Source: Providencia huaxiensis
GTDB lineage: Bacteria; Pseudomonadota; Gammaproteobacteria; Enterobacterales; Enterobacteriaceae
Length of the DNA stretch: 64,000 nt
Assembly (NCBI RefSeq): GCF_002843235.3
Contig: NZ_CP031123.2
Location: forward strand, 1,550,001-1,614,000
Direction of reading: 5' to 3'
Position numbers and translations under genes: made by a program. Positions 1 to 8,514 of this stretch are shown here, piece after piece. The notes beneath the pieces were generated by a model, which searched no databases, was not told where the DNA came from, and saw nothing but the letters and a program-made list of their open reading frames with translations. Position 1 is the stretch's first letter. Each line of letters begins with the position of its first letter.

Positions 1-488
1 AACAGCAACCGGCGATGGCCAGTTTAGTGTTATCGGCCTATGCAGTCGGTTCATGTGCAATGGGGATTGTTTTTGGGGGGTTAACCTTTAACACGCCTTT
101 GCCTCGCTTACTATTCCTCAGCGGCTTAATGACGTTTCTTTCTATTGTGCCGATGTGGTGGGTCGTCGGGGTTTATTCTCTATCTGTGGTGGTGTTCATT
201 TCCGGGTTGTTCTTTGCCCCGACGATGATCATTGCAATGACATTAGTTGAGAAAATTGTTCCGCAAAATAAATTGACAGAAGGAATGACCTGGTTACTCG
301 CTGGGTTAAATATTGGCGTTGCTATTGGCGCGATGTTAACGGGTAAAATGGTGGATACTTATGGCCCTTATGCCGGTTATGCTGTTGCGATATCTGGTGG
401 TATTTTCGTTTTAATTTCAACATGGTTGAGTTACTTACGCGATAAAACCCAACAAAAAATAGCAGTTGAATGCGAAAATGGCCATTAA
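1..488 (+). CDS. MFS transporter, C-terminal part (cut by window edge)
   Basis: The reading frame is open to the left edge, so only the last 160 or so residues of a major facilitator transporter are seen. They contain about five hydrophobic segments with short charged loops. A Gly/Ala-rich helix ends in a G-K-M-V-D-T-Y-G motif, typical of the loop between two late helices of drug:H+ antiporter-type MFS proteins. The first internal ATG is at 15, but it lies inside a helix, so it is not the true start. The substrate cannot be named from this half. The protein ends 64 bp before the acetyltransferase gene on the same strand. Confidence 0.8.
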   Translation, partial: QQPAMASLVLSAYAVGSCAMGIVFGGLTFNTPLPRLLFLSGLMTFLSIVPMWWVVGVYSLSVVVFISGLFFAPTMIIAMTLVEKIVPQNKLTEGMTWLLAGLNIGVAIGAMLTGKMVDTYGPYAGYAVAISGGIFVLISTWLSYLRDKTQQKIAVECENGH

Positions 489-552
489 AAACAACGAAAA
501 AATAAACCATGTAGTGATAAAATCATAAAAAATAATGTAATGAGGTAATCTA

Positions 553-1044
553 ATGCATTCTCCTGTCTTTCGTGCCGCTACACTTGATGATGTCGACCGT
601 TGTTATGCGATTGAAGTCGGATCCTATGAAGGGGATGAAGCCGCAACAAAAGAAAAGATAGCCACGTGGATCCAACAATATCCAGATGGTTTTTTATGTA
701 TGGAATTAGCAGGGGAAGTGATTGGCTTTATTAATTCAGGTTGTGCATGGGACGTTGTGATGTCCGATGAAGAATTTAAAGAGCTTATTGGACATGACCC
801 ACAAGCTCCAAATGTCGTCATTATGTCAGTGGTAGTACATCCCAAATACCAAGGTAAAGGGTATTCATCTTTACTGATGAAAGTGTTTATCAATTCTATG
901 AGAGAAATGAATAAAGAAACAATTCATCTAATGTGCAAAGAACGTCATATCGATCTGTATAAGCATTTTGGCTACCAATATGTTAAACCGTCAGAATCTG
1001 ACCATGGCGGAATGACGTGGCATGAAATGGTGATGAAACTGTAA
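553..1044 (+). CDS. GNAT family N-acetyltransferase
   Basis: This 163-residue protein is a single GNAT domain. The acetyl-CoA loop is visible at about residues 97-103 (HPKYQGKGYSS), following the hydrophobic strand VVIMSVVV, and a C-terminal LYKHFGYQYV segment is the usual last strand-helix of the fold. The pattern resembles arylalkylamine/polyamine-type acetyltransferases, but the acceptor substrate cannot be told from sequence. It lies downstream of an MFS gene and upstream of yaiI on the same strand, with 64 and 78 bp gaps, so co-transcription is possible but not shown. Confidence 0.85.
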   Translation: MHSPVFRAATLDDVDRCYAIEVGSYEGDEAATKEKIATWIQQYPDGFLCMELAGEVIGFINSGCAWDVVMSDEEFKELIGHDPQAPNVVIMSVVVHPKYQGKGYSSLLMKVFINSMREMNKETIHLMCKERHIDLYKHFGYQYVKPSESDHGGMTWHEMVMKL

Positions 1045-1122
1045 AATCTATTTTCTTAAGCCTGTGATTTTGTTATCTGGTATCATATTTCATTATATAT
1101 AATCACTATTTGGGAAGTCATA

Positions 1123-1587
1123 ATGATAATTTGGGTTGATGCGGATGCATGTCCAAAAGTAATTAAAGAAGTTTTATACCGTGCGGCAGATAGAGAAAAA
1201 GTGCAAATAACATTTGTTGCAAACCAGCGTTTAACGGTACCACCATCACCTTTTTTAAAAACTTTGCAGGTGCCCGCGGGCTTTGATGTCGCGGATAATG
1301 AAATTGTATTGCGAGCTCAAAAAGATGACTTAGTGATCACAGCCGATATCCCTTTAGCCGCAGAGGTTATGGAAAAGGGCGCGAATGCATTAAATCCTCG
1401 AGGGGAACGTTATAGCGAAGCGACTATTCGTGAGCGTCTTAATATTCGTGACTTTATGGATACGATGAGAGCCAGTGGCATCCAAACGGGAGGGCCCGCA
1501 AGTTTAAACCAGAAAGACAGGCAGCAATTTGCCAATGAGTTAGATAAGTGGCTGTTACAACGTAAAAAAGCATTAGCGTCATCATAG
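1123..1587 (+). CDS. yaiI: YaiI/YqxD family protein (UPF0178, DUF188)
   Basis: The 154-residue protein matches the YaiI/YqxD family over its whole length. It has the N-terminal IWVDADACP signature with acidic residues, as in PIN-like nucleases, a central [11 protein letters not shown] strand, and the C-terminal [17 protein letters not shown] block. The family is predicted to have a PIN-like fold, but its biochemical role is unknown. The start codon follows a weak upstream purine stretch. A perfect 13-bp stem hairpin follows the stop. Confidence 0.92.
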   Translation: MIIWVDADACPKVIKEVLYRAADREKVQITFVANQRLTVPPSPFLKTLQVPAGFDVADNEIVLRAQKDDLVITADIPLAAEVMEKGANALNPRGERYSEATIRERLNIRDFMDTMRASGIQTGGPASLNQKDRQQFANELDKWLLQRKKALASS

Positions 1588-1591
1588 GTCG

Positions 1592-1624
1592 GCACATTTT
1601 CTGATTGAAGCTCAGAAAATGTGC
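1592..1624 (+). terminator. 13-bp stem hairpin after yaiI
   Basis: GCACATTTTCTGA at 1592-1604 is perfectly inverted at 1612-1624 with a 7-nt loop. No T tract follows on either strand, so this may be a transcript-stabilising or Rho-assisted 3' end, not a classic intrinsic terminator. Confidence 0.5.
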
Positions 1625-1690
1625 ATAGCAAAACAGAATTACACTCTATACCGTGTCTATAATGGGTAACCTTAAATTTTTTGAAGAAAA

Positions 1691-2347
1691 ATGATGGACC
1701 CATTACACAGCATTATCATCACACTTTTCTTATTTATACTGACCTTTTTTAATCCTGGGGCAAATTTGTTTATTGTGGTACAAACCACATTGAGCTCAGG
1801 TAAAAAAGCGGGGTTAACTTGTGGTTATGGCGTGGTGTTAGGCAATGCCATTTATTCAGGGCTCGGCTTATTTGGTCTGGTCACATTAATGGCGGAATTC
1901 GGCTCATTATTTTCAATCATTAAGATCCTTGGTGGCTTATATTTACTTTATTATGCAGTAAGTGTGTTCACTAATAAAACGCAACTCAATCTGTCCACCG
2001 AAAATACCATGGAACGTTTTCCTTCAGGTGTCTATTTTAGGCGGGGCTTGATTTCTGATTTATCAAACCCACAAACGGTTTTATTTTTTATGAGTATTTT
2101 CTCGACGACTATTTCGCCTTCAACACCACTATGGGCCAAGTTAGTCATTTGGATGGGTATTGTTATTGCGTCATTAATTTGGCGAATTATTTTATGCCAA
2201 ACATTTTCTTTAACTTCTGTGCGTAGAACTTATTCACGGGTTCATAAAGTTGTCGGTAAAGGCGTTGGGGTAATTTTAGGGGCATTGGCAACAAGGCTGA
2301 TTTACCAAGGTGTCAGCGAACTGGTTATAAAAAAATCACCGTTCTAA
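1691..2347 (+). CDS. LysE/RhtC family amino-acid exporter
   Basis: The 218-residue integral membrane protein has six hydrophobic segments. It carries the family's early FFNPGANLFIVVQTTLSSGKKAG block, where the N-P-G motif and the following polar turn are characteristic of LysE/RhtB exporters of threonine, homoserine and related amino acids. A second conserved N-P motif (DLSNPQTVLFFMS) lies near residue 128. The substrate cannot be assigned among family members. Two adjacent ATG codons (1691, 1694) are possible starts, and a GAAG stretch about 6 nt upstream favours the first. The gene converges on selU. Confidence 0.88.
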   Translation: MMDPLHSIIITLFLFILTFFNPGANLFIVVQTTLSSGKKAGLTCGYGVVLGNAIYSGLGLFGLVTLMAEFGSLFSIIKILGGLYLLYYAVSVFTNKTQLNLSTENTMERFPSGVYFRRGLISDLSNPQTVLFFMSIFSTTISPSTPLWAKLVIWMGIVIASLIWRIILCQTFSLTSVRRTYSRVHKVVGKGVGVILGALATRLIYQGVSELVIKKSPF

Positions 2348-2348
2348 A

Positions 2349-2375
2349 TTGATTAATGATAGATCCATTAATCAA
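2349..2375. terminator. Inverted repeat between convergent LysE-family gene and selU
   Basis: TTGATTAATG (2349-2358) and CATTAATCAA (2366-2375) are perfect inverted arms around a 7-nt loop, 2 bp past the stop codon. The flanking sequence is A/T-rich without a long T run. It is likely a 3' end for the rightward gene. Confidence 0.5.
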
Positions 2376-2430
2376 TAAAATAGCCTCAAACCCAATAAAA
2401 TGAAGCTATTCACAGTAGAAAAATGACTGA

Positions 2431-3519
2431 TTATTGATGGGTTAACCAATGTTCAACTTCTTGATAATTACCGCGAAAGACGATGCGCTGCTGTTTTTTA
2501 CTCAACTGATAGCGATACATTGGGTCGTAATACTCATTCAACAATGGGACTAACCACGAAAAATGTGTTCGGGTATCGCCAGTTATTTTCTGGTCCGCTA
2601 AAGCAAGCTCAAGTAAATGAGTCAATTCGATTGTACGTTGTGATCCTAAACGTTTACGAATGGCAGACAAACCATGGTGCAGGTAGTCGCTATATTCCTG
2701 CCAACCGCGTTCAAAACCAAAAGCCGCTAAAAAGTCTTGAGTCATACGGTCAAAGTATTCATATTTTAAACGCTCAAGACGTAGTTCAAAAGGGTCGTCA
2801 ATAATAGCGATGGGCGCTTTTTCCATTTGTGTACGTAGTTCAAGAGGTAGGCTATTTGCCCCAATGGCACGCCCTTCATCCTCCAGTACCCAGCGTTGGC
2901 AATGTTGAGCTTTTTTCAATAAGCTGACCGCTAAATAATTTTCAAAAGTGGCCTGTGAATACTGCTGTTGTAACGTACGGCCAAACGAAGAACCCCGATG
3001 ATGCGCAAGACCTTCTAAATCAATTCCGTTTGCTAAGTGATGAACTAGGGCGGTTTTACCATTACCTGTACAGCCGCCCACTAAAATGATAGGGCGTTGC
3101 ACCAATTCATTGACAGCATCAATTGCTGTTTGTCGTAATGTCTTATAACCACCGTTGATGAGAGGATATTCAATATCCACCTCTTTTAACCACGATTGCA
3201 CGATATGTGACCGCATTCCTCCGCGCGCACAGCAAATATAGCCATGGGTATTTTTTTTACAGGCCTCTTTCCACGCAGTGACCCGAGCCATTTTAATGTC
3301 TCCACCGACAAGCTGGTGGCCTAGTTCAACGGCTTTCGCTGAACCTTGTTGTTTATAGCATGTACCGACTGCAGCGCGCTCATCATCATTCATCAAAGGC
3401 AGGTTAATGGCATTAGGCATTGACCCTTGCTGAAATTCGATAGGCGCTCTGACATCGATGAGTGGTGTGTCAGTGATTAAAATTTGGCGAATATTTTGCG
3501 AAGAAGTGGTTAATTCCAT
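2431..3519 (-). CDS. selU: tRNA 2-selenouridine synthase
   Basis: SelU (MnmH/YbbB) exchanges sulfur for selenium at the wobble 2-thiouridine of tRNA-Lys, -Glu and -Gln, using selenophosphate and a geranylated intermediate. The 362-residue protein has the expected two parts. An N-terminal rhodanese domain carries the catalytic Cys97 in CCARGGMRS, and a P-loop domain has the Walker A motif GGCTGNGKT at about 148-156. Length and motif positions agree with the E. coli enzyme. It is transcribed away from the next gene and has no selD neighbour here, so selenophosphate supply must be encoded elsewhere. Confidence 0.96.
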   Translation of the reverse strand: MELTTSSQNIRQILITDTPLIDVRAPIEFQQGSMPNAINLPLMNDDERAAVGTCYKQQGSAKAVELGHQLVGGDIKMARVTAWKEACKKNTHGYICCARGGMRSHIVQSWLKEVDIEYPLINGGYKTLRQTAIDAVNELVQRPIILVGGCTGNGKTALVHHLANGIDLEGLAHHRGSSFGRTLQQQYSQATFENYLAVSLLKKAQHCQRWVLEDEGRAIGANSLPLELRTQMEKAPIAIIDDPFELRLERLKYEYFDRMTQDFLAAFGFERGWQEYSDYLHHGLSAIRKRLGSQRTIELTHLLELALADQKITGDTRTHFSWLVPLLNEYYDPMYRYQLSKKQQRIVFRGNYQEVEHWLTHQ

Positions 3520-3675
3520 AATAACAGCGAGATTCTTTAAAGTTGCAATAGGATTACTATACTCTTAATCCCATTGCTTAGCATTAATGTTAGGTTTAAA
3601 AGGATGGTTAGTATTTTACTACTTAATGATGATATATTGTTGGTAGGTATTTTAATGTGAGTAAGGGGTAATACT

Positions 3676-3939
3676 ATGAAGATGCTAACGATTCAAGAGA
3701 TGACCGAAACTCAAAAAATCCAAGTACGTACTAGGCTCGCACAAGAAAGGAAAAAACTTGGCCGTGAATTAACAAATTCCGAGCAGAGCAAGGTAAGAAA
3801 ACAAATTATTACCGAAATATCTCAAGAAGTCGAAAAACAAGCGAAAAAATTACGCGCAGAAAAGAAAAAAGATAAATTAGTTCCTAGTGATGCAAGTTAC
3901 AGTTGGTCTTCTCAAAATCACAAAAGAGGGTATCGCTAA
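3676..3939 (+). CDS. Small lysine-rich hypothetical protein
   Basis: This 87-residue, strongly basic protein is rich in Lys, Glu and Gln from residue 10 to 67 and probably forms one or two long helices or a coiled coil (VRTRLAQERKKLGRELTNSEQSKVRKQ). It has no signal peptide or membrane segment, and the tail is Ser/Tyr-rich. A GGGG-containing ribosome-binding stretch lies just before the ATG. I do not recognise the family. The charge suggests nucleic-acid or ribosome association, but that is only inference. Confidence 0.7.
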   Translation: MKMLTIQEMTETQKIQVRTRLAQERKKLGRELTNSEQSKVRKQIITEISQEVEKQAKKLRAEKKKDKLVPSDASYSWSSQNHKRGYR

Positions 3940-4021
3940 TTTTTAATCAGAGTGTTCCGCTAGTGATTTGTATTAAGGAATTGTAATTTTATGCCATTCA
4001 AATCATTTAAAGACCTCAAAA

Positions 4022-4555
4022 ATGAAAAAGATTGCGTTATTATTATTGTTATTCAGTAGCTTAACTGTCGCAAAATCCAATTATCATGGGAAACCATCCC
4101 GTAATGATTCTGTTGTTGTGCATGTTTGCGCTTTATCTCCTTTTTCTAATTTCTATGCAGAAGCTGCAATGTCTGAACAAACTGCGCGACACAAAACCTC
4201 TCGGCGTTGTGAATTAGGACAAGGGCAAGGCAGTATTTTCTGTAAAGCTCAAGATGCAAAATGCAGTACCAGCAAATTATCGTTTGGTGATCAATATATT
4301 GAAGAAAGTCTGATTGTCTACGCTAAATCGTGGCAAAAGGGCGATTATATTGAAGTATTTGATGATATTCCGTATCTTTCCCGCCACCATTTCGCAGATA
4401 AAATAGCTTCTTATACTATCCCTGATGGCTGGATGGTACGTTTTTACGAAGGCGATAATTATACTGGCAAATACCATACCGAAATGGGTGGTTCGCACAA
4501 TACATTGGGCTATAGCCAAAAAACCCGCTCAATTAAAATTATTAAACGGCAATAA
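4022..4555 (+). CDS. Secreted protein with beta/gamma-crystallin-like C-terminus
   Basis: The 177-residue protein starts with a clear signal peptide (MKKIALLLLLFSSLTVA, cleaved near residue 18). The middle part has several Cys residues that could pair in the periplasm. From about residue 133 the sequence IPDGWMVRFYEGDNYTGKY, followed by a second strand set ending in TRSIKIIKR, resembles one beta/gamma-crystallin Greek-key motif (Y/W-x-x-x-F-Y-E-x-x-x-Y-x-G). Such secreted proteins can be calcium-binding or inhibitor-like, but no function is assigned. It ends just before a strong terminator shared with the convergent GntR gene. Confidence 0.72.
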   Translation: MKKIALLLLLFSSLTVAKSNYHGKPSRNDSVVVHVCALSPFSNFYAEAAMSEQTARHKTSRRCELGQGQGSIFCKAQDAKCSTSKLSFGDQYIEESLIVYAKSWQKGDYIEVFDDIPYLSRHHFADKIASYTIPDGWMVRFYEGDNYTGKYHTEMGGSHNTLGYSQKTRSIKIIKRQ

Positions 4556-4560
4556 CGTCA

Positions 4561-4597
4561 AAGGCCAGTGTGTCTGGCCTTATTGCTCTCTTTTTTT
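4561..4597. terminator. Intrinsic terminator between convergent genes
   Basis: AAGGCCAG (4561-4568) pairs with CTGGCCTT (4574-4581) over a 5-nt loop, and a T7 run follows at about 4591-4597. It ends rightward transcription of the secreted-protein gene and overlaps the end of the convergent regulator gene. Confidence 0.85.
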
Positions 4598-5308
4598 ATC
4601 GACGGCCTGATTGAAATTAACTTTTTTATTTTGATTGCGGATATGCTCTTTAATTTCTTTTTCTAAAAGTGGTAAATCACCCGTACAAATTTTATCCAGC
4701 AACACATGGTGTTCTTGGGTAATTTCTTCCATTGGCTTAGTGAATGTTGATATGCCAATAATAATAGTGAGCTGTTTTGCTACATTTTCCCATAACGACG
4801 TTAATGTTTTATTGCCGCTTAGTTCACACAATGTACGGTGAAAATGGACATCACTGAGGGAGAAAAGATAGTTATCCTCGAGTGTCGCAGCTTTGGTCAT
4901 TTGGTTAATACATTCGGTTAGTTCGTCAATGCATTGCTTATCTAAATGCTTTTTCTGAGAAATAAACCTTCTAATAGCATGTAATTCTAATAAGACCCGT
5001 ACTTCGATAAGCTCATCAAGGCGTTCTTCCGAAACTGGAGCCATACGAATACCTTTAAAAGGCTCATTGATAACAATACCTTGGCTTTCGAGAACTCGAA
5101 GGGCTTCCCTAACAGGAACTCGACTTACGTTCATTTTTTCCGCAATTTCTTTCTCGACAATACGATCACCAGGCAAAATATAGCCACGTGTGGCGGCTTC
5201 AACTAACCTGTCAACCACATCGTCAGTCAGTGTTCTTGCTTTAATAGGCTGCCAGTAATCATTTTTTGCCGTCCCACCTAAAAAAAGGTTTTTTTTACTA
5301 TCAGTCAT
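4580..5308 (-). CDS. GntR family regulator, FCD type
   Basis: The 242-residue protein has an N-terminal winged-helix domain (about 25-90) with the GntR pattern GYILPGDRIVEKEIAEKMNVSRVPVREALRVLESQGIV, here cited as its parts around VSRVPVREALR. An all-helical FCD ligand domain follows (about 95-225) with conserved Asp/His metal-ligand positions (SDVHFHRTL and EHHVLLDKI). It is divergent from the sugar-acid-type cluster that begins at 5556. The shared 247-bp intergenic region holds a palindrome typical of FCD operators, so it is probably the local regulator, responding to the substrate or an intermediate. Confidence 0.92.
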   Translation of the reverse strand: MTDSKKNLFLGGTAKNDYWQPIKARTLTDDVVDRLVEAATRGYILPGDRIVEKEIAEKMNVSRVPVREALRVLESQGIVINEPFKGIRMAPVSEERLDELIEVRVLLELHAIRRFISQKKHLDKQCIDELTECINQMTKAATLEDNYLFSLSDVHFHRTLCELSGNKTLTSLWENVAKQLTIIIGISTFTKPMEEITQEHHVLLDKICTGDLPLLEKEIKEHIRNQNKKVNFNQAVDKKREQ

Positions 5309-5480
5309 CGTAAATGCCTATAAAATTTTTATTAATCAAATAGTAATGATTTTAGATATTCAAATTTTGTTCTAATAAAATTATCACATCATCAAATCAT
5401 AGACCACAAAAAACATAGAAATAACAGTCATACGTTATTTAGACCAAACTCGATTCAGATCACAATTAGAACGATTGAAT

Positions 5481-5492
5481 ATTGTATACAAT
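5481..5492. promoter_or_regulatory. Candidate operator of the GntR/FCD regulator
   Basis: ATTGTATACAAT is a perfect 12-bp palindrome of the T-G-T-A-T-A-C-A class bound by FCD-type GntR proteins (UxuR, DgoR and relatives). It lies 64 bp before the dehydratase start and 172 bp before the regulator start. Outer GATTG and CAATC elements extend the symmetry. The binding is inferred. Confidence 0.65.
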
Positions 5493-5555
5493 CTTACAAT
5501 CTAGTTTAATGCACCCAATTGATAAGCCGTTATTGAAAGAAAAGTGAAGGAAAAA

Positions 5556-6719
5556 ATGATGGATAAACGATTGGAAGACATAAAAATTACTGAGATTGTT
5601 GCAGTTCCACTATTTGGAGAAAGCCCTAAGGGGGGCTGGTCAAATGAAATAAAACCAGAAGATCCCATTCATGCCATCATTGCGGTTCATACTGACGCAG
5701 GTATTACAGGCTATGGCAGTGTATTTACTGATGGTCGCTTGGTTGAGGCGGCTATCCCAGTGCTAGCTTCTTTATGTATTGGTGAAAGCGCATTACAACC
5801 AGAGCGAGTATCTGAAAAGTTAAGACAGAATACTTTTTGGATGGGTCGTGGAGGAACTCTTACACACACAATTAGCGGGATCGACATTGCACTGTGGGAT
5901 ATTTTAGGTAAAGCAACAGGGCTGCCGGTGAGTACGCTATTAGGTGGTAACTATAGGTCAAAAGTCCAACCTTACTGTTCGTTGCTGATGGAAAAACCAG
6001 ATGTTATGCACAAGGTGATCCTAGAATATAAATCATTAGGATTTAAAGCATTTAAAATAGGTTGGGGACCTTTTGGCCGCTGTAATGATCAACAATTAGA
6101 CCGTGCAATTGTCGAAGCTGCAAGGGATGCTGCAGGGCAAGATTCCCAACTATTTGTTGATGCAGGAGCGAGCGATGCATATTGGCCGAATGGCTTAAAA
6201 TGGGCAATCCAAACCTCACATATGTTAGCTGAATATCAGGTGGGTTGGTTTGAAGAAGCTTTGCGGCCTGATGATATTGAAGATTTCAAAGTACTGCGTA
6301 AAGAGAGCCCTGTAGCGATTGCTGGTGGTGAAGTATTGACTCGCCGTCAGGCTTTTTTGCCATGGTTATCGCAAGGAGCGTTTGATATTGTTCAGCCGGA
6401 TGTGACGAAGGTAGGCGGAATTTCTGAACAACGCCGAATCGCGTGGCTAGCGGATGAGTTTGGCGTGAAATATGTTGGCCATGGCTGGAATACCGCAATG
6501 GGGCTTGCTGCTGATTTACAAATGGCGGCCGCTTTCCCACAAGTGGATTATGTCGAATTTATTGGTGGTAGCCAATATATTGATGGCATCGTTAAAACGC
6601 CTTTCAAAGTTGATGAACAAGGGTACCTCACAATACCGAATACACCAGGTCTGGGTATTGAATTGGATATCGAGAAACTCGCTAAATTCACGATAAATCC
6701 TGAACGTTTATTTAAGTAA
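5556..6719 (+). CDS. Enolase-superfamily sugar-acid dehydratase (mandelate racemase subgroup)
   Basis: This 387-residue protein has an enolase N-terminal capping domain and an MR/MLE barrel. Metal ligands are visible as D202 (FVDAG), E233 (WFEE) and E259 (AGGE). The D282/H309 dyad (QPDVTKVGG; GHGWN) and E334 fit the mandelate racemase subgroup, which abstracts the proton alpha to a carboxylate. On the other face the usual K-x-K reads K164-A-F-K167-I-G, so one lysine is displaced. Most relatives dehydrate aldonic or aldaric acids, and the exact substrate is unknown. The ATG at 5556 has AAGGA upstream. An in-frame GTG at 5544 overlaps that site and is less likely. Confidence 0.88.
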   Translation: MMDKRLEDIKITEIVAVPLFGESPKGGWSNEIKPEDPIHAIIAVHTDAGITGYGSVFTDGRLVEAAIPVLASLCIGESALQPERVSEKLRQNTFWMGRGGTLTHTISGIDIALWDILGKATGLPVSTLLGGNYRSKVQPYCSLLMEKPDVMHKVILEYKSLGFKAFKIGWGPFGRCNDQQLDRAIVEAARDAAGQDSQLFVDAGASDAYWPNGLKWAIQTSHMLAEYQVGWFEEALRPDDIEDFKVLRKESPVAIAGGEVLTRRQAFLPWLSQGAFDIVQPDVTKVGGISEQRRIAWLADEFGVKYVGHGWNTAMGLAADLQMAAAFPQVDYVEFIGGSQYIDGIVKTPFKVDEQGYLTIPNTPGLGIELDIEKLAKFTINPERLFK

Positions 6720-6731
6720 CTAAAGTTATTA

Positions 6732-6755
6732 GCCAGAAAGAAACATCTTTCTGGC
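6732..6755 (+). terminator. Intra-operon hairpin
   Basis: GCCAGAAAGA (6732-6741) is inverted perfectly at 6746-6755 with a 4-nt loop. It lies between the dehydratase and transporter genes and has no T tract, so it is more likely an mRNA 3'-protecting or attenuating hairpin than a full terminator. Confidence 0.5.
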
Positions 6756-6782
6756 CTCCATTTATATAAAGGTCTGGTTACT

Positions 6783-8090
6783 ATGAAATATAAAAATAAA
6801 GGTACAAAAGTCAGATTTTCGATAGCAATTTTAATGACACTCGCAATTGTTATTAATTATCTTGATAGAACGGTGATGTCAGCAGCAGCACCAACGATCT
6901 CTGCAGAGTTACAAATATCCCCAGAAATGATGGGGTGGATTATGTCTGCCTTTTTTCTTAGTTATGCTCTTTGCCAAATTCCGGCTGGCTTTATTGCAGA
7001 TAAATATGGACAAAGAAGAACATTGGCAGGGTCTGTATTATGGTGGTCACTAGCTACCGCAGCAACAGCATTAGCTAAAACACCGTTGAGTTTTATTTCA
7101 ACGCGTATTTTAATGGGAATGGGAGAGGCAGGGGCTTATCCGTGTAATAGTGGTATTGCAGCAAAATGGTTCCCGGATAGAGAACGCGGTAGGATCACGG
7201 CATTATTTGATAGTGGCTCAAAATTTGGTACTGCTTTTGCTATGCCATTAGTGGTGTGGATTATTGCTAAATGGGGTTGGGAAGCGGCATTTATTATTTG
7301 TGGAGCCCTCGGTATTATTTGGGTATTTGCTTGGCTTAAGGTTTATCACGATCCTGAACAACACCCTAAAATTAGTGCTGAAGAACTTGCTTATATTAGA
7401 GAAGGACAAGTTAAAAAAGAGGGTATCGATAATATCCAACCAATGAAATGGTACCAATTAATTCGCTATCGTAATGTTCAAGCAATGTGTATTGGTTTTT
7501 TCATGTTGGATTATGCTATCTATTTCTTTATTACTTGGTTTCCCGCTTATTTAATGATGGAGCGGGGGATGAGCCTTGAAGAAATGGGTTTTGCAGCAAT
7601 GCTTCCACCATTATGTGGTATTGCAGGGCAATGGTTGGGCGGTTGGGTTACTGACTATTTATTTATCAAATATAATAATGTCAGTCTTGCACGTAAAATT
7701 CCGATTGTAGGGGGAATGTTAATTGCCACGAGTATTGCATTTTCAGGTTTAGTTGAATCAGTTACGCTAATGATGACATTATTATGTTTATCTTACGCAG
7801 CTCTTGCATTTGCCGCATCTGCCATTTGGTCTTTACCAGGAGATGTTGCCCCACGCAATATGACTTCAGTATTAGGTGGCATGCAAAGTGCCGTATCTAA
7901 TTGCGGTGGAATATTAGGCCCAATAGTGACAGGGTATATTATTGCAGCTACGGGATCATTTATATGGGCCTTAATTGTTTCTGGGATTGCTTGTGCTATC
8001 GGAGCTTTGGTTTATTTAATTATGTTAAGAGATATTAAGCCTATTGTTCCCATCGAAAGCAATGAAGAAAAGTGCATTAATATAAAATAA
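6783..8090 (+). CDS. MFS anion:cation symporter (sugar-acid uptake type)
   Basis: The 435-residue protein has twelve predicted membrane helices. It carries the marks of the anion:cation symporter branch of MFS, which imports hexuronates, glucarate and galactonate with protons. These are the first-helix NYLDRTVMS motif, the GFIADKYGQRRTLAGSVLWWS loop between helices 2 and 3, and the FWFPAYL-like segment (FITWFPAYLMMERG) in helix 7. It follows the dehydratase by 63 bp on the same strand and very likely brings in that enzyme's substrate. The actual ligand cannot be read from sequence. Confidence 0.9.
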   Translation: MKYKNKGTKVRFSIAILMTLAIVINYLDRTVMSAAAPTISAELQISPEMMGWIMSAFFLSYALCQIPAGFIADKYGQRRTLAGSVLWWSLATAATALAKTPLSFISTRILMGMGEAGAYPCNSGIAAKWFPDRERGRITALFDSGSKFGTAFAMPLVVWIIAKWGWEAAFIICGALGIIWVFAWLKVYHDPEQHPKISAEELAYIREGQVKKEGIDNIQPMKWYQLIRYRNVQAMCIGFFMLDYAIYFFITWFPAYLMMERGMSLEEMGFAAMLPPLCGIAGQWLGGWVTDYLFIKYNNVSLARKIPIVGGMLIATSIAFSGLVESVTLMMTLLCLSYAALAFAASAIWSLPGDVAPRNMTSVLGGMQSAVSNCGGILGPIVTGYIIAATGSFIWALIVSGIACAIGALVYLIMLRDIKPIVPIESNEEKCINIK

Positions 8091-8124
8091 ATAACCGCAG
8101 AACAAAAACGTTGGAATTCAAGTA

Positions 8125-8454
8125 ATGTTTATTTTCGATAAGACTATAAATGCCAAGAATATTTCGCTTGGAACATCACGGAAAATATTTCTTGGTAGTG
8201 AAAACATGATGATAGCAAAGGTATTGCTAACAACAGGAACAGTTGGTGAACTACATGAACATCCTCACGAACAGATGAGTTATATCGTATCTGGCTCATT
8301 TAATTACCGTGTTGGTTTAATAGAAAATAGAGTCAATAGTGGTGATGTTATTTATATTCCATCTAATGAAAAACACCAATGTGAATGTTTAGAGAGCGGG
8401 GAAATATTAGATATATTTGTCCCGATGAGAAAGGACTTTCTTATAGAGAATTAA
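8125..8454 (+). CDS. Small cupin-domain protein
   Basis: The 109-residue protein is one cupin barrel. Motif 1 is visible as GELHEHPHEQMSYIVSGSF (His, His, Glu as metal ligands), and motif 2 as GDVIYIPSNEKHQCE, which supplies the final His. KdgF-like single-domain cupins of this size often sit in uronate or sugar-acid operons, where they speed up linearisation or isomerisation of the sugar. The position 34 bp after the symporter suggests such an accessory catalytic role here (inference). A terminator hairpin follows. Confidence 0.85.
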   Translation: MFIFDKTINAKNISLGTSRKIFLGSENMMIAKVLLTTGTVGELHEHPHEQMSYIVSGSFNYRVGLIENRVNSGDVIYIPSNEKHQCECLESGEILDIFVPMRKDFLIEN

Positions 8455-8473
8455 AATTTTTCACTGTATTATC

Positions 8474-8503
8474 AAGCGGCAACGTTCTGTTAGCCGCTTT
8501 TCT
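8474..8503. terminator. Terminator after cupin gene
   Basis: AAGCGGC (8474-8480) pairs with GCCGCTT (8493-8499), followed by TTTTC on the plus strand. It separates the sugar-acid-type cluster from the convergent fimbrial operon end. Confidence 0.75.
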
Positions 8504-8514
8504 TCATTTATTGA

